Below are positions 52,701 through 64,000 of a DNA stretch of 64,000 bases, piece by piece. Numbering within the stretch: the first letter of the stretch is position 1; each line of letters opens with the position of its first letter. The notes beneath the pieces were generated by a model. That model saw only the letters and a list, made by a program, of their open reading frames with translations, was not told the origin of the DNA and ran no database searches. The translations under genes were made by a program, and so were the position numbers. Source of the stretch: Diatrype stigma (lineage: Eukaryota > Ascomycota > Sordariomycetes > Xylariales > Diatrypaceae); NCBI GenBank assembly GCA_022225965.2, contig JAKJXP020000014.1, forward strand, positions 186,001-250,000. The letters are read 5' to 3'.

Positions 52701-54906
52701 GAGTCCCGGTTAACTGGAGTATGTCATGGCTTGAAGATGCTAACAGGCATGCATTACATAAGTGCAAACTCCAAAGTTATAGTCAGGGTTGAATACATAC
52801 CTAGGTAGTAGAGCCACCTCTCTTCAGCCGCAATACTTATTAGGAAGGGGTTGAAACTTAACTAATGGCATGTTATGAGGGAACTAATAAAATGGTGTAG
52901 TATGAACAACACTCTGTATGGGGTTTCTTTAAGCGAAGCGCTACGAGCGCCCTGCTATACGTATCAACGCTTTCTCTTCTTTTATGGATCCAGAATTTGA
53001 TCGGCATACCGGCACTTTATCATGTTGCAGTGTAAGACAAAACCTCTCGTATGCAGGATAGGCGCTTTATATTCCAAAACACCTGACTATTTCAACTATC
53101 GTGAAAATGAAGCACAGAAGTAATGGGGCATACATATTTTCTCTTCTTAGGCGTACTCGTATTGCGGTAAATACGATGATAAGCTGAGTGGTTATGACAG
53201 GAGCCTATTGCATGTAGATAGTTTGCGACCAATGCCGACCTACCTTCTGCATATGGGCAACCTAAACAATACACTTGTATGAGCCCGTCTTACAGCCGCA
53301 TAGCCGGCTTACCATAACTCGTCGTCAGCCTCTCGGTGTAGCAAGCTGTGAAAATAAGCTATGAAGTTTGGAGGCTATTCAGACAAAAACCAGCCTTCAC
53401 CTGAACAGAGCCAAGAGCGAAGCCGGACCAATTAGTAATTGAGCTCAGGCATATTCGTACTTATAGACTAGAGCAAATTTCATCGTTCAATTTGTGGCGT
53501 TTTAGGATGACCGCCCAGGTATGTTGTGTACATACGCATAGTTACTTGGTGAAGTCCAGGGCGTCCAGATCTGGCGAGAGTACGACCCTTGTGGGCATTC
53601 TAAGTAGGCATGTATGCGGATCTGGAGAAATGCCACCGCCACATTGGCCAGCTGCTAACTAATGTGTTCTGCATCCCCGAAATCCCCGAGAAAGAAAAAG
53701 GAACCAAGCTTTTGCTTGTCCGCCTGGTCCGCCTGCCGCCTCGTGCCGAGCTGACTGATGTGGATGTCATTGGCTTTTTGGGGGCTACTACCGTACTACC
53801 ACGAAGTACATACGAAGCGCGATCAGGCCATACTGAATGTGGATGGCGACAGTAGTAACTATAGGTCTAACTCCTGGTCCGTCTCGTGTCGTCTTTGCCT
53901 TGAACACGATCCGGCATCTTCAAGAACAAATCGTCTGCTCCACTGGCAGCCATACATTAAGCATGTAGTAGTATGCGACAAGGCACATGACGTGGTTTTA
54001 GTTAGTGAATGGGCCGGTCCTACAAAGTAGCTGGATTGTTACTTAGATAGAAAAGTGGGCGAGATAAGTTTACCGACCTGCCGACGTAGCACTTCAAGTA
54101 TCTCCAATATGCCTGTAGACAGGCTTGCTGGTGGAAAGGAAGAGGCGCCATAGTACCTGGAAAAGTCGCAAGCCTGTTTATACATATCTCGTATTAACTA
54201 GTCAAGACGGATGATCAAGCTGGGATTTGAAACCAGCAAAATCTTTGCTATAACGTTACAGACAGGACAAATCTAGATCGCCTGGATAAATTATCTTCCC
54301 CATTAAGCCCGTTCTTTGTGCTTTATGTGGTAACGTAAATTGGCTCACTTCGGTTCTCCTCTTGAATTCCTTCCAGTTATACGAGGTACACCAGAGGCTC
54401 AAGGTGCCTGTATACGTACATACACAACAGGGACTTACTTGTTTCGTATGTACTTACATGGCTACTTACATTTGTGTATACTTGTATAAGCGCATGATAT
54501 GTTAGGCTTGGGGCTTACCTATGAGTAACCAAATTTTTGACAGCGCTACTTAGGTGCTTCGTCAAGCGTGCTGGCGTGCAGAGATCTTGAAGCGGAAGGC
54601 CCTAACGAGACTGACTACCTAGGCAGTACGGCGAGGATATTACGGGTTTTACTGGCGGCGGGGCTTTTTGTCATCGGCGGTCCTGCAAGACCTCATTGAT
54701 CGGCGTCGTACATACCACGTAGTAACTGTAAGGAGGGAGTAGGAAGATCTCATCTTTATTTAGGGTTCCCCAAAGAGGGCTCAAGGTGAGAGACCACGAC
54801 CATACCGCCAACCTCCCCCCTTTGAGAGGTCGAGAGGTCGAGAGGTCGGTTGTATCACACAACTTTTTTACTTTTGGCAGTGTGGCTCTCCAGCTGTCTG
54901 CAACCT

Positions 54907-54996
54907 ACATACATACATACCCAGGGAGTGGCCCCCACCACCAGCGCCGTAGTACATACATAAATACATACATACGTACATACGTACATACATACA
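54907..54996. repeat. CATA microsatellites
   Basis: Two CATA/CGTA tetranucleotide runs, at about 54907-54921 and 54955-54996. Confidence 0.8.
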
Positions 54997-55275
54997 CGCC
55001 GCATATGCCGTAGGTTCTCAGTTCTGTGGAGACAACCTCGTACCCTGCTGGAGGTTGGACGAGAGACTGAGACTCTTACTACGTAGGTATGCAGAAATTG
55101 TACATACAGCCATACCTAGGAAGGTACCTAACTCGAGACTACATGTTGAGCAGTGAGTTAGTCTAGAAGCTAAGGAACCTGATCAGGTCATAATTACTGT
55201 GCGGCAAGTAAGCTGGAGAGCGCCAAACAGTGGGCTACCACATCCACCTAGGCGCCCTTCCCTGAATCCATTACA

Positions 55276-55305
55276 TATGTATGTACGTACATACATACAT
55301 ACATA
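55276..55305. repeat. 22 bp palindrome and CATA run
   Basis: Positions 55276-55297 form a perfect palindrome of TATG and CATA arms around GTACGTAC; CATA units continue to 55305. Confidence 0.85.
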
Positions 55306-55410
55306 GGGTGCCCTACATACATTAGCAATTAGGTAGGCAGGTAGGCATGTACGTGTAGTTGGGCAGGTTGGTGGTGCTGTACATACATATATCCACGTAC
55401 CGTTGCATCC

Positions 55411-55443
<33 letters not shown>

Positions 55444-55458
55444 TGTATGTACGTACAT
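55411..55458. repeat. TATG microsatellite
   Basis: About eleven TATG units. They are the reverse complement of the CATA run about 110 bases upstream, so the two could pair. Confidence 0.9.
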
Positions 55459-56011
55459 GTGTACAAGGGCTGAAGGGATCAAGGGGTGACATATAGTTAC
55501 CTAGGTAGCTAAGGTTGGTTATGTATTGTACGGTTATGCAGCGTTAGGGTGGCAGCTGGGTGGCCGCATGCAATACCTACATGTACCTACCTGGGTACCT
55601 CTGCAATTGCATTGACTCAACTCAATGGGCAACGAGCAGAGAGCAAAGCCGAGCGCTGATTGATCCTTTTGGTCGGTAAGTTGTAACCACTAACCCAACT
55701 CGCAACGCAACGTCGAACTCAATTCGAATCAATCGCTGCTCGCCATCTATAGCGCTATAGTGTTGCCTCCAATTTTTCATCATCGTGTTTTCCTGCTTCA
55801 GACTACGAATACTGGGGATTGCACCGGAAGGGGATAGGAAGCCTCCAGCTGGCCATTCCTGTTGTAACCTGTTGCTTCTGCTTCTATATTTGGCCTCACC
55901 CACGTGCGCCCGTAGTACGTCAAACCACCACCACCAAATATCCAAATGTCCTCCTTGCACTGACACTCCCACTCCGGTTCCGTAGGTTGTTTTCTCCTGG
56001 ACATTCCCTCG

Positions 56012-56042
56012 CCAGCATACAGCATACAGCATACAGCATATA
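56012..56042. repeat. 7 bp tandem repeat CAGCATA
   Basis: Four copies of CAGCATA, about 240-270 bases upstream of the Skt5-type gene start codon. Confidence 0.9.
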
Positions 56043-56281
56043 GTAATACGACGACCGTCACCAACCGTTCCCACGGCACCGGATTCTCAGTGGCATCAAT
56101 GAGTGTAATAATAAAGAAGTTGGTATAGGACTGTTCCCGTTGCGACGTGCTGCCGGCTCGAGAGGGTAGGGGTTGTTCCAGGGAGCCAGCCTTCACCATT
56201 GATTCGTGGCTCTTACAACCCTTCTATTCCTCTCATCAGATCTACTACCTCTGCTTAGCGGGCTCTAAGTCCCTAATAAAT

Positions 56282-58589
56282 ATGGCTACGGTGACAACGA
56301 CCCCCCCGCCACCGGCTTCGGCATCTCCACCGAGGTCTATCTCGCGAAAACCTCTACCAAATCTGTCTCCCCCGCGAGCTGGGGCCACTTTACAGGACGG
56401 CGGTGGAGATTATGAGAGGGACCAGTCCTTTACCGTTGAGTCGGTGGAATCAGCCATATACCGACCAGCGCCAGTGTCTCCCGTAACGATGAGTTTTCAT
56501 TCTGAAAACTGGGCCCAGCCTTCGAACGCGACCGTCATGGGAAGGCAAGCGAGCGAGCCACGGTCCTCGACACTCTTAGTTACTGAGGATAAGGCCCTTC
56601 CCAAATCTCCAGCAGCGCCCACCCCTCCGCCTCACAGTCCTATGTATTTGCCAAAGAATCGAACACAGCAGGGCCCCGACGACTCGTCACAACCGACCTA
56701 TAGGCCTGGACAACAAGAGCCACCCAGCTCTACAACCGAATCCGACCCCAATGGCATTACAGGTGAGAGCAGTCGGGTGACTGGTGAGATTTCACAGAAT
56801 CTCGACCCCAACCGATGTAGCCGTGAATCCGACGCCACCACCAGTACCCAGCAACAGACATCAGCCGAGGACTCGACGGATACCAGTGCAAGTTCGGTAT
56901 CAGGTGGCCAAAATGATGTATGTGATAGCCGCGAGTCTATCATCGAGGGAACGATCCCCGAGGGCCAGTCTGTTCCACAGCTGCAATACCACCATCAGCC
57001 CCTGCTTCCCCGAGTTGCCAGCGTACCTATAGGAACTCCATCGAGGAGTTCATCAAGCACCGATCTTGCAGACAATGCCTTGGCCCCCAACCGTCACCTG
57101 ACGCCCAATTCCTTTTACGGTAGACGAAGCTCGATGCCCCGGCCACAGTCCTCTTACTCTTTATATTCCGATCTAGGGCAACGCGGGCGCTCGCCGGGGG
57201 CAATTTCTCGTAGATCGCCAGAGACGAGACCAACATCATATGCAGAACTGCTGAATGTACCATATCCCCAGCCAGCTCCTGCGCCCATCACGTTGGATAA
57301 CTCATATTTGCGTAATAATGTTGGAAATAATGCTTCCCTGTTGAGCGCACAACAGACGCTTGACATGTACAGGCAGAATGTGAAGAAGACTAATGATTTG
57401 TCCATTCAATATTCATTTGCTGTCTATTTAATTACCCACGCTCAGGAGCAAGGATTGACCTTCCATGAACAACCCCCGCCTCCGCAGAAGAAGAAGAGCA
57501 ACTCGAAGCCGGGAACACCGTCCAATGAGGGGGCAGATACATCGCCGGTTGGCCTTGTGCGGGAGGCTAAAACTATATTAACAAGGCTGGCCAATGCCGG
57601 CTACCCATTTGCGCAGTACTACTTGGCTGACGGGTACGCATCCGGTCTCTTCAACAGGGGCAAAGAGGACTACAATGCGGCCTTTCCATTATTCATCCTA
57701 GCCGCCAAGCATGGCCATGCGGAGTCGGCTTATCGGGCTGGACTCTGCTACGAGTTTGGTTGGGGCTGCCGCAAGGATCCGGCGAAGGCGGTCCAATACC
57801 TGAGGACCGCTGCGTCCAAGAACCATCCTGGTGCGATGACGAGGCTCGGGAAAGCCTGCTTATCTGGTGATCTCGGAGAACCTCGCTATAGGGAGGGGCT
57901 GAAGTGGTTGAAGCGTGCGAGCGAGTCCGCCGACAGCATGTATAATGCAGCGCCATACCACCTTGGATTACTATATGAGACCGGCTACGGTGAGGATATC
58001 TTCAAAGACGAAAGCTACGCAGCAGAACTTTTCACCCAAGCTGCTGAACTTGGACATCCCGAGGCGAGTTTCCGGATGGGCGATGCTTACGAGCATGGTA
58101 AATTAAACTGCCCCCGTGACCCGGCGTTGAGTGTGCATTTCTACACAGGAGCGGCGGAAAACGGGCATGCCGGGGCTATGATGGGCCTCTGTGCCTGGTA
58201 CATGGTCGGGGCTGAGCCGATCCTGGAGAAGGATGAAGAAGAGGCCTACGAGTGGGCTCACCGGGCTGCAGACCAAGGTAAGCCCTATAGAGCTAGCTGA
58301 TCAAATCTTATGTAGGTACTGACTGTGACTAGGGCTTGTCAAGGCGCAATACGCTGTCGGCTACTTCACGGAATCGGGCATAGGATGTCGCCGTGACATC
58401 TTAGAGGCCAATGTCTGGTACGTCAAAGCCGCAGACGCCGGCGATGAACGCGCGAAACAGCGCTTGGCCGCCATCCGCGCGGCCGTGGGCGGCGGCGGTA
58501 CCCCGATGGAGGTTGCGCCGCCGCGCAACGCGAAGATGAGAAAGAACCAACCGAAAGACGACAAAGACAAAGACTGCGTAGTAATGTAA
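56282..58589 (+). CDS. skt5: Skt5/Chs4-type chitin synthase activator, prenylated
   Basis: Two exons, 56282-58277 and 58333-58589, give 750 residues. The first 340 residues are Pro/Ser/Thr-rich and disordered-looking. A conserved block follows near 361 (DMYRQNVKKTNDLSIQYSFA). About seven SEL1-type repeats then span about 440-725, with phrases such as FAQYYLADGY, ESAYRAGLCYEFGWGCRKDP, PYHLGLLYETGYG and AQYAVGYFTESGIGCRRD. The second exon ends in a Lys-rich stretch and CVVM, a CAAX box expected to be farnesylated; yeast Chs4/Skt5 ends in a similar box. In yeast this family tethers and activates the Chs3 chitin synthase at the bud neck. Without splicing the frame stops early and loses the CAAX box, which supports the intron. 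The start is the first ATG in the frame. The nearby class IV chitin synthase is the natural partner. Confidence 0.92.
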
Positions 58590-60725
58590 TCAGCTTTTTC
58601 GACACGATACCAATGGCCATTTAGTATAGTAGAGGGGAGTGGGGTGGGGATCCAGGGGGAGGCCGCCCCGTTCACATGCAGCAGCGGAACATATGGAATC
58701 CTTCGGGTTTGGTCGGCCAGGCCGGGGGGAGTGGGGGTGTTGAACCCGGGGACTTCTTTTCTAACTTCGTTTCAAACATGGCATCGCACTCATATTCTCC
58801 GGCGTTAAAACGTTCTCATTTGTTGTTTTCCTGGAAAACTTTTCCCGAAGAAGGTCGTTGGTTCCGCTCTTCTTCGTCGGTGCATCGATTCGCATAAAAG
58901 ACTCGGCATGGCCATGCGGGAGTGGCAAGAAAGAAAGAAATGAGGGGGGGAAGCGCTGCTGAAAACAACAAGCTACTTGTACATACCGGACAACCTTCTA
59001 ACTATAATACCAAGATATCTCTCCTTGTGGATCCTCCCACCAATCTTGAGGTCGGCTGCCTCAAAACGCCCCCTTTTCCCATGGTGAGATTGCGCCATCT
59101 ATTTGGCGTTGAGTCTTATAGAGACGTATGTGTGCATATACTTGAAGCTGCCCGGGCACTTGCTACCTACACCTCCTCAGATTACTTTTCTGTTCATCCC
59201 TGCGTTTATTCAAGACTGGAATCGCCAATTTCTCGCCTCTTGATCTATGCATATATGTCAGTCGACCAGTTGGTCCGCATGGTAAAGGGGCATGTATCAC
59301 ATAAACATGGCTATCTCCCGCACCCACGGAAGCAAGGATGTGCAGTGCGATCATAGATCTACGGTGGGACTCCTTCCTTCCACGTACCGATGCCTCAGGC
59401 CACGTATCGACATCATCACAGGCAAGATTAAAGATTTTGTACGATAGATGTTTTGTTTTCCACCGGGCGTTTCTTTCTACCAACTAATACTTCGCATTTC
59501 CGTGGCGTTGTAGTGACATGATCTACATATTATATAGATCAACATCCTCACCATGACCCATGCGAGGTGAAGAGGTGAAGATAAGGGCAATGGGCAAGTA
59601 GGAATAACTTGATATAAATGCGTAGTGGCCCTGTAATCAATAGTGATGACCCAATGTCGATTTGTTTCCCTGTTTCGGTTTTCTCAAGGCAGGCCGGAGT
59701 GGAGGGCGGGGAGTGGGGGGTGGCAAGAAACAGAACAGCCAACGTCTAACCAGATGTCCACTGTTCATTACCTACGCAGGTAGCAAGCATGTCAAGCTAT
59801 AAGATGAAGGGAAACACTAGGCTATTTCAGTAGAGAGTACTCTCAACCGCCTCCCCCCTTACCTTGCCCCCTACTCCCTCCCCTTTATCCGAGCGAGTGA
59901 AAGGTACAAATAAACACTCCATAACAAAAACCTTTTATGACCACGCTATAAGAGCGGCTACACTCAGACGCTACCCGATGCCATGACTGTAGCATTTAGG
60001 CAAAGCGATCAAGTGGGGGGGGGGGGGGGGGGGGGGGGGGAGTGAGAGAAGATTTTCAATAGCATGAGTATGGGTGATACTTCAAGGAAGGAGTTCTACC
60101 ACGCGATTGGAGAACGGAAGAACTCATTCGATCTCCCAAATTCCTATTTTCTGTTTGCCATGCCACTACACTCGCTGGTGTACTGCTCAAGAAGATATGA
60201 GTTTCAAGACAACACTCCCTCCCTCAGAATAAGTCGAAGGATGTGTTTTCTGCATATCACAAGCTCATAGATCGCCAAATACAGCCAGGAACTAATCAAC
60301 ATCAGACACCTCGAGACACGGGATTGATTAAACGTCGACTTCGGGGTTGGGGCCCGTAAGTCAAAACGCGCGACAAAAGATACGTAATCTCATATACGCC
60401 AACGCCTCGCCATGCCCCGCCATGAATGACCGCACGCGTAGGCAAACTCCTAACTCCCGTACCAGAGAGTGAGACAAGAGGCTAATAAAGACACCAAAAT
60501 ATGGAACCAACGATTTACCAGAAACGCCTCATGATCGCTCGTGGACGTGCGTACAGAAGAAGCAAGCAACAATACCAGGGCCTCGAGCCCTTTTCCCACC
60601 CCAGCATCACGATGATGCTACACCGAGCCTCCCTCCTGGTTCCTTTCCATCTTCGCCTCTCCCAAAAAAATGTTCTAAGATGGGTATTAGACCGCCGCTC
60701 GCTTGCGCTGATTTAGAATTCCGTC
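58590..60725. other. Convergent intergenic region with G tract
   Basis: This 2.1 kb stretch separates the convergent 3' ends of the activator and kinase genes. It holds a 26-base G homopolymer at 60015-60040. ORFs near 58.9-59.4 kb and 60.1-60.3 kb have no recognisable product. Confidence 0.55.
60015..60040 (+). repeat. Homopolymer of 26 G
   Basis: An uninterrupted run of 26 G residues. Its exact length may be unreliable, because such tracts are error-prone in sequencing and assembly. Confidence 0.9.
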
Positions 60726-63700
60726 CTAAGCACTCCTTTTCGACTCTACTTCGCCACCGAGCTCACCGGGCTTCTTCGGATCGACAACGGCAGAAAATCT
60801 TTCGTCACCCCATCGGGCTCCGATGGTAACCCAGACGTGCTTGGAGGGGCCGCTGTGGACGGTCTCGCGACACCCAGTCCACTGGAGCCGGCGCTCGCGA
60901 TCCATGTTGCTGTTGCCCAGCCCACCGTTCGTAACCCACTCCTTTATCACACTCCTGATGAACTCGATCTTCCGCCGGAAATCGTTGGCTGTCGGGATGC
61001 CTTGCAACATCGGGTTGATCTCCGGTCGCTTGCGGGTCGTATTCCGGGTGGGCCGGATGGCGGGCTTCGTGGAAAAGTTGAGAAGGGTCTGCAGGGGGTA
61101 GGAGAGCACGGCACGCTCATCTAGGGCGGTCTCGTCGAGCTCGCCCGTCTTAGCCAATTTCTCAGCCGCTTCCTGAGGCAGATGCCAAAAGTGGCACCAG
61201 GTGCCTGTGGCGTCAAGCACAATCTTGGTATGGTCGGGGAAGTTGAACTGCAGGTGCCCGTCTGCGAAGACCCAGCAGCCGACATCCCCAATACGTTGGT
61301 AGAAAGTAACGACATCGTTGGGCGGCATGACCTGCCTGGTGGTAGTAGGAACCTGTACGAGCCCTGTGTCGTCTGTCGTAGCGTCTTGGTCCCGACCATA
61401 GGCCATCATGTAGTTGGCGAATTTCTTCCACAAAATCAAGTGCTCTCGTTTGCGGTAATCGTAGATATCGCGACCCAGGGGGACCTTGCCCGGTGTGCCA
61501 TCCGCACTAGTCTCAATCTTGAACTGTGAGGGATGGACGAAGACCGTAGACAAACCGGTTTCGCCGTTATTCTCGTAGAATTGGATTGCTTGTGCCATAG
61601 GTACGATTTGGTGCCGGTCAAGGTACCCAGGATCATGTCGCCTGGAACAATGTTGCTCAGCATCGCGTACCAGGATGCAGGAAGGCGGTAGCGTGACCGT
61701 CTTGCCACCCTTAGCACTTCCTGGTATGCTCTTGAGAACGCAGCCTACGCTGCCGTCATTCAAGATGTAGCCTAGGCCAAACTTGTTAGAGTAGTCAACC
61801 CATTTCACGACAATATGAGGCGGCGACGGCGTTGGCGCCTTTCCCATGATAGCCATCGACCTCGCATTCAAGGCGCGCTCGATCTCAGCCTGTAGCCTCT
61901 GCAATCGATCGAGCACTACATCTGGATGGGTTTCGGGGACTGCCATTTTACGCTCCGCAGAACTAAACAAGCTCCCCCGAGGCACCTCTGGCGGATCTGA
62001 AGTGGCTGGGCGTTCTACACGAGGCCTTTCGACAAGTGGCTTTCGCGTCTCTGAGGGTACAGCTTGGGGGATGGGCGTTTGTGACTTGACTGGGTCCTCT
62101 ATAGACGTGGAAGGCTTTGATGTCGGCCTAGACGATGATGGTCTTCGTGCCATGTCATTGACTGATGAGCTTTGAGGCAGCTCACGTTTCACCCGTGCTC
62201 GAAGAGTGCCGCTAGCACTAGGCGCGGGCATGTCGTCAATCGGCTGAGATCGTAGTGCAGTATTTGTCCTAGGGGGTCTGTTTTGAGCTCGTTGCTGCGC
62301 TGCGAAGCTTTGGGGCGGTGCCCGCAACAAGTTCGTTGGAGCCTGCTGTGTGGCAGAAGCTTCATCTCCCGTAGGTTGCTCAAGAGGAACAAGAGGCTCT
62401 TGGAGTATCTTCTGCTCCTTGCTAACTTCCTCGTACGGTCGATAGACTATACCCTCTGCTAATGGAATCATCGGTGTCAACCCGGCCTTCTCTTCGAGTG
62501 CTACTTCCCTCCATGTGCTCTTGTATACCAATCGTATGTGGTTCCAGGGCCCGACCTCGCAACCCCTACATAATTCTTTCAGCCTGCGAAAGTTGTCGGC
62601 GGCCGTTTGTGGGGTGAGGTCAATAGCATAGAACTGGTCGCTATCTGGTGGACAGTCACGTAACTTGGACGTTATCTCAGCTACCGTAGGGACGTATCCG
62701 GCGAGGAAGAAATCATCTTGGACAATCTGGTCGGGTTCGGGTCTCATGTCGGCATCCACTAACATCGACGCTACAAGGTCCTTCGCCTCTTGGGATATGT
62801 ATCTTCCGGTGCTCTCGGACTTTGGCCATTCGTAGTCACGATTTCTAGCCCTTCGGTAGATCTCATCAGTTGTCGAAGATTGGAACGGTGGTTTCGACGT
62901 GAGCATTGCAAACCTAAAGCACTTTGTCAGTTTTCCACGGCAGCAAGAGGCATCCTGAGCTTACATGATGATTCCCAAGCTCCAAATGTCGACCATGTGA
63001 TCATGACCTTTCTTGCCCTTCTCTAGAATTTCCGGCGCGATGTAGTTCGGGGTACCACAAAGGGTTGTTCGGCGGATGGTATGCATGTCCTTCCCTGTGA
63101 CTAGCAAGGCTGCTAGACCGAAGTCGCCTATTTTTACATCCATGTGCCTGTCGAGGAATATATTTCCCATTTTCAAGTCCCGGTGGATAATACCCTTTGC
63201 GTGCATATATTTGATAGCGCCGGCGATCTGAATCGTATAGAATCGCACCTCCGGCTCCGTCAACCCCTTTCTTCGCTTGACCATGTCCATTAGTGTTCCG
63301 TTGGGACATAACTCCAAGACCAGATAGGTACTATTCTCGAAGGCAAATGCCCTGAGGAACTGGACAATGTTGCGGTGTCTCATTTTGGAGTGAATTTGCA
63401 GCTCGGTTTGGAACTGGCTTACTGTTAGTCTCCAGCAGTGTGTATTCATTAGACAGGTGAACGGACTTTCTGCTCCATCTTGGAGGGCATCTTGCTCTTG
63501 ACGATTTTCAGAGCAAACTTCCTCTTGTTCCCCGGGATATGTCCTTCGTAACACACAGCGAACCCGCCCTTCCCCAACATCCTCCCGACCTGATAGGTGA
63601 CGCCATCCTTCCTATCGGCACTTGGAGGCTCGTAGACCATGGGCGGAGGAGGGGGAGGATGGTCCTTCTCCTTCTGTGCTGTTTTGGAAGCCAGGGCTGC

Positions 63701-63811
63701 TTTCACTTTGGCTGCGTCGATAGGTCGTTGTGGAAGAATTTGCACGTTCGCATCCCTCAGCGATAGTGCGTCCGCATCGATGCCCTGCTTCGCAAGAAAT
63801 CGGTCCGCCAT
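60726..63811 (-). CDS. cdc5: Polo-like kinase (Cdc5/Plo1 type)
   Basis: Three exons on the minus strand, 63467-63811, 62965-63413 and 60726-62913, give 993 residues, longer than animal Plk1. The kinase domain spans about 75-335: glycine loop GKGGFAVCYEG at 80, lysine in FALKIVK at 102, catalytic loop HRDLKMGN near 193, DFGLAALL near 212 and activation loop RRTTLCGTPNYIAPE near 229. A Pro/Ser/Arg-rich linker follows. Two polo boxes lie near 634-715 (KWVDYSNKFGLGYIL) and 799-880 (FNFPDHTK). The Trp in KWVDYS and the His and Lys in DHTK correspond to the phosphopeptide-binding residues of human Plk1, so docking appears intact. The family drives mitotic entry, spindle function and septation. The intron 1 donor is the unusual GTCCGT, but the frame and conservation demand it (MEQK joined to FQTELQIH). 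Confidence 0.95.
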
Positions 63812-64000
63812 CTGAGGTTTGTATCCACAATGCTCGAAACCAAGCGAAGGAATCCAGGCTGTTATACTACTACTAGCAACAGAGGCGTGCGCGGTCTGTC
63901 GTGGATATAAACACCCTGTAGAGAATAGAGATATTTAGCGGGACAATCCAAGTGCTGGGCTATCCGTCGGAATTGAGATCGGGCATCAGTTCATGTACGG
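63812..64000. other. 5' flank of the Polo-like kinase gene
   Basis: The last 189 bases should contain part of the promoter or 5' UTR of the kinase gene. The window ends before anything else can be recognised. Confidence 0.5.

Larger units (their letters stand above)
49308..56281. other. 7 kb gene-poor divergent intergenic region
   Basis: This stretch separates the divergent chitin synthase and activator genes and contains no credible gene. The chitin synthase flank carries a 7 bp repeat at 49691-49764. TACCTAGGTA-like words occur at 50701-50716, 52799-52808, 55113-55130 and 55499-55508. CATA/TATG microsatellites fill much of 54.9-55.5 kb. A 7 bp repeat at 56012-56042 lies close to the activator start. 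All ORFs are short and unremarkable. Confidence 0.5.

Noticed and set aside
54190..54250. tRNA-like sequence (minus strand, GCTGG...TTCAAAT...CCAGC)
   Set aside because: The T-arm does not pair properly with a seven-base loop, and no acceptor stem or A box was found.
58922..59356. 144-codon ORF just downstream of the activator gene
   Set aside because: It starts at a non-ATG codon, lies in a probable 3' UTR and has no recognisable domain.

Overview
The window is nuclear DNA of a filamentous ascomycete. Most genes are split by short introns (about 50-180 bases) with GTAAGT-like donors, CTAAC/CTGAC-like branch points and YAG acceptors. The products are fungal: a Zn2Cys6 activator with a fungal_trans domain, a class IV chitin synthase, a SUN/GH132 wall protein, an Azf1-like C2H2 factor and the fungal-type 17.8 kDa complex I subunit. 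The proteins look most like those of Sordariomycetes, but that placement is an inference from recalled families. No bacterial-type operon, CRISPR array, provirus, intact transposon, rRNA or convincing tRNA was seen.

Layout. 0.3-1.2 kb: mitochondrial complex I subunit (+). 2.1-2.8 kb: ribosomal protein S15/uS19 (-). 4.0-6.0 kb: C2H2 zinc-finger factor (-). 6.0-13.2 kb: gene-poor. 13.2-14.6 kb: secreted SUN-family protein (+). 15.8-16.1 kb: small orphan ORF (-). 17.4-18.4 kb: DUF202 membrane protein (+). 19.1-21.4 kb: Hcs1/SMUBP2-type helicase (+). 25.1-27.1 kb: unrecognised coiled-coil protein (+). 28.3-31.0 kb: GH47 alpha-mannosidase (+). 31.7-34.8 kb: Zn2Cys6 factor (-). 38.8-41.0 kb: WD40 protein (-). 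45.6-49.3 kb: class IV chitin synthase (-). 56.3-58.6 kb: Skt5/Chs4-type chitin synthase activator with a CAAX box (+). 60.7-63.8 kb: Polo-like kinase (-). Intergenic stretches are long (up to about 7 kb) and hold many microsatellites, 7-13 bp minisatellites and a dispersed palindromic TACCTAGGTA word.

Most genes are unrelated housekeeping or regulatory functions. The one coherent theme is the cell wall: the chitin synthase and the probable activator of that enzyme class lie divergently about 7 kb apart, and a SUN-family wall protein and an N-glycan mannosidase lie in the same window. I found no clear undescribed multi-gene system. The most notable observations are the chitin synthase/activator linkage, a long (Ser-Asn)19 hexanucleotide-repeat insertion inside the GH47 catalytic domain, a 31-base micro-exon in the Zn2Cys6 motif, and short tandem repeats upstream of several genes. 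Exon boundaries were fitted by hand to reading frame and family conservation; each multi-exon model keeps an intact frame to its stop.
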